Source: Aquitalea magnusonii (GTDB lineage Bacteria > Pseudomonadota > Gammaproteobacteria > Burkholderiales > Chromobacteriaceae). Taken from it: a stretch of DNA of 64,000 nucleotides. The stretch covers positions 62,001 to 126,000 of the forward strand of contig NZ_QJKC01000013.1 of the NCBI RefSeq assembly GCF_003202035.1, in the 5' to 3' direction. The position numbers and the translations under genes are program-made. Shown in pieces: positions 15,438-25,244 of this stretch. Numbering within the stretch: position 1 is the stretch's first letter; every line of letters starts with the position of its first letter. Below the pieces are notes generated by a model that saw only the letters and a program-made list of their open reading frames with translations, had not been told where the DNA came from and did no database searches.

Positions 15438-16709
15438 TCATGTTGGCCAACGAAGAATGAATCTCGCTCCACCCAGCGGTGATTTCTCCACCAGCACTTC
15501 ACCGTGATGCAGGCGGGCGATGCCGGCGACAATCGCCAGGCCCAGACCATGGCCGCCAGTCTTGCGGCCACGGCTTTCATCCAGCCGGATAAAGGGATCG
15601 AACACGCGGGCGCGATCCGACTCCGGAATGCCGGGGCCGTCGTCATCCACCATGATGATGCAGTTGCGGTTTTCCACACACACCGTGGTCTGGATGGTGC
15701 TCGCGGCATAGCGCCGGGCGTTGGACAGGAAGTTGTCGAGTGCGCGGGTGACCAGATACTGGTCGGCCAGAAAGTCGAGCTCCTGGCCCGGTGGTTCCAG
15801 CCAGTTCAGCTCCGGGGCCAGCGTGGCCTGTTCGTGGATGCGTTCCTTGGCCCAGGCGATGGCATTGAACTGGTTCAGTTGCAGCGGGGCTTCCGGCCGG
15901 TCCAGCTTGGCATGGAACAACAGTTCCTCTACCAGCGAGTCGATGGCGTCCAGGTCTTTTTCAATGGCTTTCTTGGCCGGCGAGTCTTCTTCGCCTTCCA
16001 GCAGGGCCAGCCGGTAGCGCAGCCGTGCCAGCGGCGTGCGCAGTTCGTGCGCCACCGCATTGGTCAGTGCCTTCTTGCTGGCCAGCAAGGCGGCGATGCT
16101 GTCTGCCATGTGGTTGAAGGCTGCCGCTACCTGGCGCACGCCGGAGCGGCTGGGCAGGTGGACCCGTGCCGAGAAATCGCCACCCGCCAGCTTGCCGGCG
16201 GTTTTTTCCAGGGTGACCAGGTCTTTCCAGTGCGGCTGCATCCACAGGAAGACCGGTATCGCCAGCGACAGGCCCAGCAAGGCCAGCAAGGCGTAATCCA
16301 CCGATTTGAGCTGATGCAGGAAGAACAGGTAGCGCAGCGGCCCGGCCACCAGCAGGTAGTTGCTGTCTTCGATCTTCTGCAGGAACAGGTATTTGTCCTC
16401 CAGCATCACGATCTCGCCGCGATTGAGCGCTTCTTCCGATTCCTCATCCAGCAGGTAGTTGCTTTGCTTTTCCACTGTCACCTTGAAGGTGAAGTCATGG
16501 TTGGAGCTTTGCAGCGTTTCCGTCCAGCGGTCCTCCGGCACACCGTGCAGGTCGGCCTCGATCAGGGACAGCGTGGTACGCAGGAGGTCGGACAGATAGC
16601 GTTCGCCCACATCGTCCACCGCCTGCTTGTAAACCGCGCCCACCATCACGACCGCCACCATGAAGCAGGTGACCAGCAGCAGGTAAAACTGGATAAACAG
16701 ACGCCGCAT
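15438..16709 (-). CDS. rstB: Sensor histidine kinase, RstB type
   Basis: 423 residues. Membrane segments at about 7-27 and 138-157 frame a short periplasmic sensor with LQSSNHDFTF and an acidic DEESEEALNRGE stretch. A HAMP domain follows (about 160-212), then the phosphoacceptor H221 in VAHELRTPLARLR and an ATPase domain with N-box LDNFLSNARRYA, DDGPGIP and GGHGLGLAI. The 'HELRTPLARLRYRL' sequence and the paired regulator are typical of RstB. Its start lies two bases after the rstA stop, so the pair is one operon. The signal is unknown; acid pH and Mg limitation act on the E. coli system. Confidence 0.88.
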   Translation of the reverse strand: MRRLFIQFYLLLVTCFMVAVVMVGAVYKQAVDDVGERYLSDLLRTTLSLIEADLHGVPEDRWTETLQSSNHDFTFKVTVEKQSNYLLDEESEEALNRGEIVMLEDKYLFLQKIEDSNYLLVAGPLRYLFFLHQLKSVDYALLALLGLSLAIPVFLWMQPHWKDLVTLEKTAGKLAGGDFSARVHLPSRSGVRQVAAAFNHMADSIAALLASKKALTNAVAHELRTPLARLRYRLALLEGEEDSPAKKAIEKDLDAIDSLVEELLFHAKLDRPEAPLQLNQFNAIAWAKERIHEQATLAPELNWLEPPGQELDFLADQYLVTRALDNFLSNARRYAASTIQTTVCVENRNCIIMVDDDGPGIPESDRARVFDPFIRLDESRGRKTGGHGLGLAIVAGIARLHHGEVLVEKSPLGGARFILRWPT

Positions 16710-16711
16710 GC

Positions 16712-17428
16712 TTATTCCCAGCCGGACAGCGAGAACAGATAACCGCGGTTGCGCACGGTCTTGATGCGGAAGGGTTCGGTGGGGTTGTCACCCAGTTTCT
16801 TGCGCAGGCGGGAGATGGCCACGTCGATGCTGCGGTCCAGCCCGTCATAGCTGACGCCGCGCATTTCCTTGAGCAGGATGTCGCGGTTGAGCGTTTCGCC
16901 GGCATGGCTGGCCAACAGCCACAGCAAGTCGAAGTCCGAGGTGGACAGGGCCACTTTCTCCCGTCCCAGGATCACGTCGCGACTGACCGGATCGATGGAC
17001 AGCTGGCCGAATACCAGCTTGCGCTGGGTCTTGATCGGTGCGGCTTCGGCAGCGGCCTGGGCCGGCCGCATATTGCGCAATTGCGAGCGCAATCTGGCCA
17101 CCAGCACCGATGGCGGGGTGGTTTTCAGAATGTAGTCGTTGGCGCCCAGCTCCAGTCCCAGAATCTGGTTCATGTCGCTGTCCAGCGAGGTGAGCATGAT
17201 GATGGGGCCGTCAAAGTTCGGCCGTAATTCGCGGCAGATCGACAGGCCGTCCTTGCCCGGCAGCATGATGTCCAGCAACACCATGTCCGGCGCCTCGCGC
17301 TCAATGGTGGCCAGGGCGGTATCGCCACGCGGCTCGATTACCACGTCCATCTCGTGGCGGGACAGAAAGTCGCTGATCAGCTCGGCCAGGTCGGGGTCGT
17401 CTTCCACAAACACGATACGGTAAGTCAT
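16712..17428 (-). CDS. rstA: Response regulator, OmpR family, RstA type
   Basis: 238 residues. Receiver domain (1-120): acidic pocket E9-D10-D11, phosphoacceptor D53 in LLDIMLPGKDG, and T/K residues in IIMLTSLD and DYILKTTPP. A C-terminal winged-helix DNA-binding domain (about 140-235) has LSTSDFDLLWLLASHAGE and DRSIDVAISRLRKKLGD, ending VRNRGYLFS. A perfect RstA box lies downstream before the Asr-like gene, which supports the RstA assignment. An in-frame TTG nine codons upstream has no ribosome site; ATG 17428 is used although its own site is weak. Confidence 0.88.
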   Translation of the reverse strand: MTYRIVFVEDDPDLAELISDFLSRHEMDVVIEPRGDTALATIEREAPDMVLLDIMLPGKDGLSICRELRPNFDGPIIMLTSLDSDMNQILGLELGANDYILKTTPPSVLVARLRSQLRNMRPAQAAAEAAPIKTQRKLVFGQLSIDPVSRDVILGREKVALSTSDFDLLWLLASHAGETLNRDILLKEMRGVSYDGLDRSIDVAISRLRKKLGDNPTEPFRIKTVRNRGYLFSLSGWE

Positions 17429-17642
17429 GCCATGCAATCCATCGGGTTGATTCAATACCGGGGGAGTATGGCGCTTGACGACGGCAGACTCAACCTTGGT
17501 GCATGGCGGGTCGCAGCGGGTTTTCGCTCACAACTTGAGAATAACCATAATAAGCACGAGATTTTTCTTGCTACTATCAAGGTGGTTCATGTTGTTTGCA
17601 TGTAAATGATAATTAGTCAAAACAATGCATCGGGAGAGTGGG

Positions 17643-19628
17643 ATGTTCTTCAAGCGTAACAAGACGACAAATGCCAGCTTGTCCAACCCTGGCGCGCAGC
17701 AGCCCATCCAGTTGGTGCGCACGCGCAGCAGCAGTATGGATAATGATCTGCGTGCGGCCAGCCGCAGCGACATCCGGCTGGTGCTGGGTTTCATCAATCC
17801 GGCGGCCAATCTGGACCAGGTGGCCCGCAGTGCTGCGGCGGCCTTTCCCGGTGCCAAGGTGGTGCTGACCACCACTGCCGGTGAGCTATGCTCGGCCAAG
17901 GCGGGCGATGCGCTCTACCTGCCGGCCAATCCCGGCTGGGACAGCATGGTATTTCAGCTGTTCGACCAGCAGGTGCTGGCCGACGTGCATGTGGCCAGCG
18001 TGCCGTTGGCCTGCGAGGACATCAAGTCCGGCCAGCCCAAGCTGGGCCATGATGAGCGGGTGCGCCGTCTGGTGGACAATCTTGCACGGGTGCAGCCTTC
18101 CTTCTCCATGAACTATCAGGAAGGCTTTGTGCTGACCCTGGTGGATGGCCTGTCCAATAGCGAAAGCTATCTGATGGAAGCCATTTACGAGTCGGACCGT
18201 TTCCCCTACCTGTTTATCGGCGGCTCGGCCGGTGGGCCGCTGGATTTCAGCATGACCCGCCTGCATGATGGCCAGAGTGCGCGCGATGGCCATGCCGTGC
18301 TGGTATTCATCAAGCTGGCACCGGCCTATCGCTACGGTGTGTTCAAGTCGCAGAACTTCCAGGATACCGGCACCAGCTTCACCATTGCCAAGGCCAGTTC
18401 CGAATTGCGCCGGGTCGAGTCGGTATTCGACCGTGACGGCAAGGTGTGCAATGTGGTGGAGGTGCTGGCGCGCCATTTCTCCTGTCAGCCTGGCGAAGTG
18501 GCAGAGCGGCTGGGCAAGTTCAGTTTCGGCATCAAGCTGAAAAACGAGATGTATGTGCGCTCCGTGCTGGGGGTCGATGCCGAACGCGGTGTGCTGCAAT
18601 TTGCTTGCGACCTGTCGTTTGGTGAGGAACTGCACCTGCTCAAGCAAGAGGGCCTGGTCGAGCGCACGCAAAGCGACTTTTCCCGTTTCAGCCAGAACAA
18701 GCCGGCAGCGATTGGCGGTTTGCTCAACGACTGCATCCTGCGTCGCCTCAACAACAGCGGCGTGCTGGCCAACAGCAATGTCTACGGCAATATCCCGGTG
18801 GCCGGTTTCTCCTCCTTTGGCGAGCTGCTGGGGGTGAACATCAACCAGACCCAGACTGCCGTGTTCTTCTATCCGGCGGTGGAAAACTTCCAGGACGACT
18901 TCGTGCAGCGGTTCCCGGTGCACTACGCCAACTTCAAGAATTACTTCTATAGTCGTGAAGTGTCGCGTGCCCGCTGGATCGACCGCATGAAGACCCAGGT
19001 GATCCACGAGCTGCAGGGTTACAAGAGCTTTGCCAGCCAGCTGATGGAAAGCCTGCCCTTGTTCCGCCAGGCCTCGGCCGAGCTGGTGACGCACCTGATC
19101 GCCATCCAGCAGGAAATCGCCCGTTTTTCCGATAGCGTGGAGCAGGGCAACAAGACCTCCAGCAATGTCAGCTTGCGCATCGTCGAGCTGGAAAAAGACG
19201 CGCGCCAGATTGGCGACGTGATGCTGATGATCAAGAAGATTGCCGAACAGACCAATTTGCTGGCGCTGAACGCGGCCATCGAGGCGGCGCGGGCTGGCGA
19301 GGCTGGTCGTGGTTTTGCCGTGGTGGCCGATGAAGTGCGCAAGCTGGCCAACAACACCCAGTCCAATCTGGATGCCACCGGAGGTGCGGTGGAACATGTG
19401 ATGAGCGGGGTGCAGCAGGTGGGGATGGACATGCGCGAGATGAATGAGCATGTCGGCAGCTTTGCCCAGGAAATGCAGCAGGTGATGGACTTGCTGGCCA
19501 AGCTGGCAGCGTCCTCTGGCAGCAGCCAGCAGCAACTGGACCAGATGGTGCACAGCACGGGCGAGCTGTACGAGCGCATGCGCAAGGTGGATCAGGATCT
19601 GGAGGCCATTCTGGAGCTCGAACGCTGA
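17643..19628 (+). CDS. Soluble chemoreceptor with FIST sensor and MCP signalling domains
   Basis: 661 residues. The N-terminal two thirds hold FIST_N (about 50-245, with [25 protein letters not shown] and [12 protein letters not shown]) and FIST_C (about 260-410, with [16 protein letters not shown]). FIST domains are thought to bind small ligands such as amino acids. Residues about 470-660 form an MCP coiled coil with the conserved hairpin tip [19 protein letters not shown] near 530-550. No membrane segment is visible and there is no CheB/CheR-tethering pentapeptide, so it is a cytoplasmic receptor. ATG 17643 follows GGGAG; ATG 17625 is possible. It is a single gene with its own terminator. 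Confidence 0.92.
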   Translation: MFFKRNKTTNASLSNPGAQQPIQLVRTRSSSMDNDLRAASRSDIRLVLGFINPAANLDQVARSAAAAFPGAKVVLTTTAGELCSAKAGDALYLPANPGWDSMVFQLFDQQVLADVHVASVPLACEDIKSGQPKLGHDERVRRLVDNLARVQPSFSMNYQEGFVLTLVDGLSNSESYLMEAIYESDRFPYLFIGGSAGGPLDFSMTRLHDGQSARDGHAVLVFIKLAPAYRYGVFKSQNFQDTGTSFTIAKASSELRRVESVFDRDGKVCNVVEVLARHFSCQPGEVAERLGKFSFGIKLKNEMYVRSVLGVDAERGVLQFACDLSFGEELHLLKQEGLVERTQSDFSRFSQNKPAAIGGLLNDCILRRLNNSGVLANSNVYGNIPVAGFSSFGELLGVNINQTQTAVFFYPAVENFQDDFVQRFPVHYANFKNYFYSREVSRARWIDRMKTQVIHELQGYKSFASQLMESLPLFRQASAELVTHLIAIQQEIARFSDSVEQGNKTSSNVSLRIVELEKDARQIGDVMLMIKKIAEQTNLLALNAAIEAARAGEAGRGFAVVADEVRKLANNTQSNLDATGGAVEHVMSGVQQVGMDMREMNEHVGSFAQEMQQVMDLLAKLAASSGSSQQQLDQMVHSTGELYERMRKVDQDLEAILELER

Positions 19629-19683
19629 TCCGCGCTGCACCAGCAGCCTCGCCGGCGCGATGCCGGCTGCACTACCGACCACA

Positions 19684-19713
19684 CCGCCGTCTTGCTTGCA
19701 AGCGGCGGTTTTT
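19684..19713 (+). terminator. Intrinsic terminator of the FIST-MCP gene
   Basis: CCGCCGTCTTGC (19684-19695) pairs with GCAAGCGGCGG (19698-19708) with one bulge, followed by TTTTT. Confidence 0.85.
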
Positions 19714-20302
19714 CATGGTGGGCAGTGGGGGAAGGGGCTGGCTGCCTGTCTTTTTTTTGTAACTAATTGCAACAATCCGTGTGCTGCATTGCACACAACA
19801 TGCGAAAGGCGTAAGTCATTGCTGCGCCTAGCATGGCGGCGCTATTTTGATATTGACATAAATCAAGTTTGCACCATTTTGATGCAGCTTTTCTGGCCAT
19901 GCTCGACCTTGACGTCTTGCTCTCGGCAACAAAACTGATTTTTAATAACGCGCCCGTCACTGTGACAAATTGTCGCAGCCTTGTCAGCCTCTGCGTGTGC
20001 ACTGCGGCATGAGGCGGTTGCCGGCCAGGCAGTCTGGCCGCACGGCGCTCACCTCATTCGGCCTGGCGACAGGCAGCACCCGCGCAGCCTGTCCACCCGT
20101 GCGCACCTGGCCGGATGCCGTGCCGGCGGGAGGATTCAGCAGTGGGGATGGAATGATATTCATTACGGGTGGAGTGGCCAGCGCCGGCACTCTGCCCGCC
20201 GGGTCGGCCCTGGTGCCGGCTTCTGCATCACTGGCAGTGCCCGTCCGTGCACTGTCATCCGCGCCAAGGCGCGGGCAACGAATCTTTAACCCGTAAAGTC
20301 GT
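19714..20302. other. Long intergenic region upstream of cyoA
   Basis: Nearly 600 bases with no convincing gene. The first part (to about 19950) is AT-rich for this genome and holds the Anr/FNR-like site at 19853-19866. The second part is GC-rich and contains a small hairpin (CCGCGCC-AA-GGCGCGG, 20259-20274) near the cyoA start. Two overlapping frames of 102 and 108 codons end just before cyoA, but they lack a ribosome site and recognisable protein features. It probably holds the cyo promoter and a long untranslated leader. Confidence 0.6.
19853..19866. promoter_or_regulatory. Anr/FNR binding site upstream of cyo
   Basis: TTGAC-ATAA-ATCAA matches 9 of 10 fixed bases of the FNR/Anr consensus TTGAT-N4-ATCAA. 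It lies 437 bases before the cyoA start. In other bacteria FNR or Anr represses cyo genes when oxygen is low; direction of control here is inference. Confidence 0.6.
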
Positions 20303-21241
20303 ATGATGAGAAACTTTAGACCCACCCGCCTGTTGTGGGGACTCTCGCCCGTGCTGGCTGTACTGCTCTCGGGGTGTCAAGGTGGCATTCTTGACCCCAA
20401 AGGACAGGTAGCGGCGGATGAAAAGTCCCTGATCATCACGGCCACCCTGCTGATGTTGCTGGTTGTCATCCCGGTCATCGTGATGACTTTCCTGTTTGCC
20501 TGGAAGTATCGCGCCAGCAACAAGGACGCCATCTACACCCCCAAGTGGTCGCACTCCAACAAGATCGAGGCCGTTGTCTGGATCATTCCCATCATCATCG
20601 TGGCCTGTCTGGCGGTGGTGACCTGGAACACCACCCACAAGCTCGACCCCTACCGCCCGCTGGATTCGGACAAGAAGCCGATCAATGTGCAAGTGGTGGC
20701 GATGAACTGGAAGTGGCTGTTCATCTACCCGGATCTGCACATCGCCAGTGTCAACCAGCTGGCCTTCCCCAAGAATGTACCGGTGAATTTCCGCATCACC
20801 TCCGATGCCGCGATGAACTCCTTCTTCATCCCGCAACTGGGTGGGCAGATTTACGCCATGGCCGGCATGGAAACCAAGCTGCATCTGATCGCCAATGAAG
20901 CCGGCACCTACAAGGGCATGTCGTCCAACTACAGCGGCGCCGGTTTCTCCGGCATGAAGTTCAATGCCATCGCCACCGAAACCCCCGAGCAGTTTGATGC
21001 CTGGGTGCAGAAGGTGCGTGCTGCTGGCAAGCCGTTGAATGCCGATGCTTACCTCGCCCTGGCCAAGCCGAGCGAAAACAATGCCGTGGCCTACTACGCC
21101 ATGCCGGAACCGCGTCTGTTCGATGCCGTGCTGCACAAATACATGGCAGGCCGCCAGTCGCTGGCCGCCACCGACGACGAACTGAAGCTGGCCGCGCTGA
21201 CCAAGCGTCTGTGCGAAACCCCGGCCGTCAAGGAGCAATAA
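20303..21241 (+). CDS. cyoA: Cytochrome bo ubiquinol oxidase subunit II
   Basis: 312 residues. A lipoprotein signal with lipobox LLSGC (C25) and two membrane segments (about 43-65 and 88-108) lead to a periplasmic cupredoxin domain. The CuA ligands of cytochrome c oxidases are missing: the corresponding stretch, NYSGAGFSGM (about 209-218), has no cysteine. The enzyme therefore takes electrons from quinol, not cytochrome c. The C-terminal region (FDAWVQKVRAA) is the COX-aromatic-rich tail of CyoA. Start ATG 20303 is followed by a second ATG; the ribosome site is weak. First gene of cyoABCDE. Confidence 0.96.
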   Translation: MMRNFRPTRLLWGLSPVLAVLLSGCQGGILDPKGQVAADEKSLIITATLLMLLVVIPVIVMTFLFAWKYRASNKDAIYTPKWSHSNKIEAVVWIIPIIIVACLAVVTWNTTHKLDPYRPLDSDKKPINVQVVAMNWKWLFIYPDLHIASVNQLAFPKNVPVNFRITSDAAMNSFFIPQLGGQIYAMAGMETKLHLIANEAGTYKGMSSNYSGAGFSGMKFNAIATETPEQFDAWVQKVRAAGKPLNADAYLALAKPSENNAVAYYAMPEPRLFDAVLHKYMAGRQSLAATDDELKLAALTKRLCETPAVKEQ

Positions 21242-21244
21242 TCG

Positions 21245-23287
21245 ATGTTGTTAGGCAAACTGACTCTGGATGCCATCCCCTACAAGGAACCCATCATCGT
21301 CGCCGCGCTGTCCGGCGCCGGCCTGCTGGGCCTGGTGGTGCTGGCGCTCATTACCAAGTTCGGTAAATGGGGCTATTTGTGGAAAGAGTGGCTGACTTCG
21401 GTCGACCACAAGAAGATTGGCGTGATGTATATCGTCGTCGCCATGATCATGCTGCTGCGCGGCTTTGCTGACGCCCTGATGATGCGTACCCAGCTGGCGT
21501 TGGCCACCGACGGGCACCTGGGGGTATTTCCACCAGAACACTACGACCAGATCTTCACCGCCCACGGTGTGATCATGATCATCTTCATGGCCATGCCTTT
21601 CATGACCGGTCTGATGAACATCGTGGTGCCGCTGCAAATCGGCGCGCGTGACGTGGCCTTCCCCTTCCTGAACTCGCTGAGCTTCTGGCTGCTGGTGTCG
21701 GCGGTGATCCTGGTCAACCTGTCGCTGGGTGTGGGCAACTTTGCCCGTACCGGCTGGGTGGCCTATCCGCCGCTGTCCGAGCTGGGCTTCAGTCCGGATG
21801 TGGGGGTGGATTACTACACCTGGGCGCTACAGATATCCGGGATAGGGACGACGCTAACGGCGATCAACTTCCTGGTGACCATCATCAAGATGCGTGCACC
21901 GGGCATGAAGCTGATGCAGATGCCCATCTTTACCTGGACCTGCACCTGGGCCAACGTGCTGATCGTGGCTTCCTTCCCGATTCTGACCGGCGCCCTGGCC
22001 ATGCTGAGCCTGGACCGTTACCTGGACTTTCACTTCTTTACCGCGGAAGCCGGTGGTAACGCCATGATGTACCTGAACCTGTTCTGGGCCTGGGGTCACC
22101 CCGAGGTTTACATTCTGGTGCTGCCGGCTTTCGGTATCTTCTCCGAAGTCATCTCCACCTTCTCCGGCAAGCGCCTGTTTGGCCATACCTCGATGATCAT
22201 CGCCAGTGGCGTGATCTCGGTACTGGGCTTCATGGTGTGGCTGCACCACTTCTTCACCATGGGTTCCGGTGCGGACGTCAACGCCTTCTTCGGTATTGCC
22301 ACCATGGTGATTTCGGTACCGACCGGGGTGAAGCTGTTCAACTGGCTGTTCACCATGTATCGGGGTCGTATCCGCTTTACCCCGCCGGTATTGTGGACCC
22401 TGGGCTTCATGGTGACCTTCTCCATCGGCGGCATGACCGGCGTGCTGATGGCGGTGCCGGGTGCCGACTTTGTGCTGCACAACAGCCTGTTCCTGATCGC
22501 CCACTTCCACAACACCATTATCGGTGGTGCGGTATTCGGCTATCTGGCTGGCTTCTCCTACTGGTTCCCCAAGGCTTTCGGCTTCAAGCTGAATGAAAAG
22601 CTGGGCAAGGCGGCCTTCTGGTTCTGGCAGAGCGGTTTCTTCTTTGCCTTCATCCCGCTGTACATCCTGGGCTTCCTGGGCATGACCCGTCGTCTGAACC
22701 ATACCAACAATCCGGCATGGGACCCATGGCTGTACCTGGCTTGCGTGGGCGCGGTGCTGATTGCCTGCGGCATTGCCTGCCAGCTGCTGCAGCTGTATGT
22801 CAGCGTTCGTGACCGCAAGCAGAACATGGACGTGACCGGTGACCCGTGGAATGGCCATACCCTGGAATGGTCCACTTCCTCGCCGCCGCCGTTCTACAAC
22901 TTTGCCGTTGTGCCGCATGTGCATGATATCGACGCCTTCACCGACATGAAGGAAAAGGGCGTGGCCTACAAGGTGCCGCAGCACTACGCACCGATCCACA
23001 TGCCGAGCAATACCGCCACCGGCGTGTACATCGGTGGTTTCACCACCCTGCTGGGTTTTGCCCTGATCTGGCATATCTGGTGGCTGGCGATTGTCGGCCT
23101 GGTCGGCATCATCGGCGCCATGCTGGCCCGTGCTTACGACAACAATCTGGACTACTACGTGCAGCCGGATGAAATCGAAAGCATCGAGCGTGCCCACTTC
23201 GAACAGATGGGCATTGATGTGGACAACTACAGCGAACGCGATGCTGAAAAGCCGCGTCGTGGCAGCCGTCCCACCACTACCGCCTAA
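21245..23287 (+). CDS. cyoB: Cytochrome bo ubiquinol oxidase subunit I
   Basis: Catalytic heme-copper subunit, 680 residues, with about 15 membrane segments. Quinol-site residues of E. coli CyoB are conserved as R72, D76 and H99, and the low-spin heme ligand is H107. The CuB/active-site motif HPEVYIL and a GxxH..H region ([18 protein letters not shown]) are present, as is the D-channel start. It reduces O2 to water while pumping protons. Three bases separate cyoA stop from this ATG. The C-terminal tail ends in a Thr-rich stretch. Confidence 0.97.
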   Translation: MLLGKLTLDAIPYKEPIIVAALSGAGLLGLVVLALITKFGKWGYLWKEWLTSVDHKKIGVMYIVVAMIMLLRGFADALMMRTQLALATDGHLGVFPPEHYDQIFTAHGVIMIIFMAMPFMTGLMNIVVPLQIGARDVAFPFLNSLSFWLLVSAVILVNLSLGVGNFARTGWVAYPPLSELGFSPDVGVDYYTWALQISGIGTTLTAINFLVTIIKMRAPGMKLMQMPIFTWTCTWANVLIVASFPILTGALAMLSLDRYLDFHFFTAEAGGNAMMYLNLFWAWGHPEVYILVLPAFGIFSEVISTFSGKRLFGHTSMIIASGVISVLGFMVWLHHFFTMGSGADVNAFFGIATMVISVPTGVKLFNWLFTMYRGRIRFTPPVLWTLGFMVTFSIGGMTGVLMAVPGADFVLHNSLFLIAHFHNTIIGGAVFGYLAGFSYWFPKAFGFKLNEKLGKAAFWFWQSGFFFAFIPLYILGFLGMTRRLNHTNNPAWDPWLYLACVGAVLIACGIACQLLQLYVSVRDRKQNMDVTGDPWNGHTLEWSTSSPPPFYNFAVVPHVHDIDAFTDMKEKGVAYKVPQHYAPIHMPSNTATGVYIGGFTTLLGFALIWHIWWLAIVGLVGIIGAMLARAYDNNLDYYVQPDEIESIERAHFEQMGIDVDNYSERDAEKPRRGSRPTTTA

Positions 23288-23301
23288 CAGGTTGAGCCAA
23301 G

Positions 23302-23913
23302 ATGAGTACTTATGTAGAGCACGCGCACGACGCGCATGACGACCACGAGCACCACGACAGCGGTTCGCAAACCGTGCTGGGCTTCTGGTTCTATCTGATG
23401 ACCGACTGCATCCTGTTCGCCACGGCTTTTGCGGCGTACGCGGTGCTGTACCGCAACGTCGCCACCGGCGTTTCGGGCAAGGAAATCTTCGAGCTGCCTT
23501 ATGTGATGGGTGAAACCGCAGCGCTGCTGCTGTCCTCCATCACCTACGGCTTTGCCATGATTGCCGGTTACAAGGGCAACAAGTCGGCCGTGCTGGGCTG
23601 GCTGGCAGTGACCTTCGCCTGCGGCGCGGTGTTCATCGGCATGGAAGTGAACGAGTTTCACCACCTGATCGCCGAAGGCCACGGCCCCAATGTCAGCGCC
23701 TTCCTGTCGTCCTTCTTCGGTCTGGTGGGCCTGCACGGCCTGCACGTCACTGCCGGCCTGCTGTGGATGACGGTGATGATGATCGAAGTGGCCAAGACCG
23801 GCCTGACCGGCCGCGCCATGACCCGCCTGAACTGCCTCAGCCTGTTCTGGCACTTCCTCGACATCGTGTGGATCTGCGTATTCACCGTCGTGTATCTGAA
23901 AGGAGCCATGTGA
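23302..23913 (+). CDS. cyoC: Cytochrome bo ubiquinol oxidase subunit III
   Basis: 203 residues with five membrane segments. The N-terminus is His/Asp-rich ([18 protein letters not shown]), as in other CyoC proteins, followed by [15 protein letters not shown]. The core motifs [12 protein letters not shown] and WHFLDIVWI are typical of heme-copper oxidase subunit III. Its stop overlaps the cyoD start by one base (TGATG). Confidence 0.96.
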   Translation: MSTYVEHAHDAHDDHEHHDSGSQTVLGFWFYLMTDCILFATAFAAYAVLYRNVATGVSGKEIFELPYVMGETAALLLSSITYGFAMIAGYKGNKSAVLGWLAVTFACGAVFIGMEVNEFHHLIAEGHGPNVSAFLSSFFGLVGLHGLHVTAGLLWMTVMMIEVAKTGLTGRAMTRLNCLSLFWHFLDIVWICVFTVVYLKGAM

Positions 23914-24236
23914 TGAGTCAGGCACATGAGCACGCCGCCGACCACGGCAGCGTAAAAAGCTATCTGGTGGGCTTTGTGCTGGCTGTCATCCTCACCGCCA
24001 TCCCCTTCTGGATGGTGATGAGTCACAGCTTCACCAAGCAGGCCACCATGATCGGCATCTTCGGCTTTGCCGTGGTGCAGATCATCGTGCACCTCAAATA
24101 CTTCCTGCATCTGAACTTCACCAAGGAAGGCAAGCTCAACAGCTTCTCCTTCCTGTTCACCGCGATGATCATCGTGATGCTGGTTGGCCTGTCGGTGTGG
24201 ATCATCTCCACCGCCGATGCGCTGATGCTGCGCTGA
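23913..24236 (+). CDS. cyoD: Cytochrome bo ubiquinol oxidase subunit IV
   Basis: 107 residues with three membrane segments, needed for CuB insertion and assembly of cytochrome bo. Typical motifs: [19 protein letters not shown] and [13 protein letters not shown]. The frame is open much further upstream inside cyoC, but AGGAG at 23901-23905 sets the start at ATG 23913, overlapping the cyoC stop. Confidence 0.95.
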   Translation: MSQAHEHAADHGSVKSYLVGFVLAVILTAIPFWMVMSHSFTKQATMIGIFGFAVVQIIVHLKYFLHLNFTKEGKLNSFSFLFTAMIIVMLVGLSVWIISTADALMLR

Positions 24237-24247
24237 GCCGGGACGTG

Positions 24248-25132
24248 ATGAAGCTCAAGCGCTATTTGCAGGTGACCAAGCCGGGGATCATCTTCGGCAA
24301 TCTCATCTCTACCGTGGGCGGTTTTCTGCTGGCAACGCAGGGTCGGCTGGACTGGACCCTGCTGCTGGCCACGGTGGCGGGATTGTCGCTGGTGGTGGCC
24401 TCCGGCTGCGCCATCAACAACTGCATCGACCGCGATATCGACGCGCGCATGGCCCGTACGCAAAAGCGGGTGCTGGTAACCGGCGACATGAGTCCCAAGG
24501 CGGCACTGGCACACGGTTTCGTGCTGGGCGCGGCAGGCTTTGCCACGCTGGCCATCTGGACCAACGTGCTGGCGCTGTGCTGTGCGCTGTTCGGTTTCCT
24601 GATCTATGTCGGTGTGTACAGCCTGTACATGAAGCGCAAGTCGGTTTACGGCACCCTGGTGGGCAGCCTGTCCGGCGCGGTACCGCCGGTGGCGGGTTAC
24701 TGTGCCGCCAGCGGCCGCTTTGACAGCGGTGCCGCCATCCTGCTGCTGATGTTCTGCCTGTGGCAGATGCCGCACTCCTACGCCATCGCCATCTTCCGCT
24801 TCAAGGATTACGAAGCTGCGAAGATTCCGGTGCTGCCGGTGGTGAAGGGCATTTCCGAGGCCAAGCAGCAGATCGTGCTGTACATCCTGGCTTTTGCCGT
24901 GGCGACGCTGCTGCTGGTGTTCTACGGCTATGCCGGTTACGGCTATCTGGCGGTGGCCTGTGCCACCAGCCTGTGGTGGCTGAAGATGGCGCTGTCCGGC
25001 TACAAGGAAAGCACTGACGACCGCGTCTGGGCGCGCCAGGTGTTCTTCTTCTCCATCATCACCGTCACCGCCTTGTCGGTGATGATGGCGGTGGATGGCC
25101 AGGTGCCGGCGCATATCGGCTGGATGCTGTAA
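24248..25132 (+). CDS. cyoE: Protoheme IX farnesyltransferase (heme O synthase)
   Basis: Converts heme B and farnesyl diphosphate to heme O for the cyo oxidase. 294 residues, about nine membrane segments, UbiA superfamily. First Asp-rich motif [15 protein letters not shown] (about 60-75), cytoplasmic loop [12 protein letters not shown], and second motif [12 protein letters not shown] (about 185-197). ATG 24248 lies 11 bases after the cyoD stop; GTG 24245 directly before it is possible. Last gene of the operon, with a terminator behind it. Confidence 0.96.
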   Translation: MKLKRYLQVTKPGIIFGNLISTVGGFLLATQGRLDWTLLLATVAGLSLVVASGCAINNCIDRDIDARMARTQKRVLVTGDMSPKAALAHGFVLGAAGFATLAIWTNVLALCCALFGFLIYVGVYSLYMKRKSVYGTLVGSLSGAVPPVAGYCAASGRFDSGAAILLLMFCLWQMPHSYAIAIFRFKDYEAAKIPVLPVVKGISEAKQQIVLYILAFAVATLLLVFYGYAGYGYLAVACATSLWWLKMALSGYKESTDDRVWARQVFFFSIITVTALSVMMAVDGQVPAHIGWML

Positions 25133-25154
25133 ACCATTTGCCATGCCATCCGCA

Positions 25155-25193
25155 AACCTCCGCTGACCGGCCATGCCGGGGCGGAGGTTTTTT
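25155..25193 (+). terminator. Intrinsic terminator of cyoABCDE
   Basis: AACCTCCGC (25155-25163) pairs with GCGGAGGTT (25181-25189), enclosing a second small stem CCGGC-CAT-GCCGG, followed by TTTTTT. Confidence 0.88.
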
Positions 25194-25244
25194 CTTGCCT
25201 GCCGTGCGCGCTCTTCTGCGCAGGCTGGCGGGCCGTGGGGCGGC

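Noticed and set aside
17590-17620. Fur-box-like TAAATGATAATTAGT upstream of the FIST receptor
   Set aside because: Only about 12 of 19 bases match the Fur consensus and no iron gene is nearby.
19757-19771. Second RstA-box-like sequence TGTAACTAATTGCA
   Set aside because: Two fixed positions differ from the consensus and it lies nearly 550 bases from any gene start.
19970-20296. Two overlapping frames of 102 and 108 codons upstream of cyoA
   Set aside because: No ribosome site, no plausible protein features; likely part of the cyo leader.
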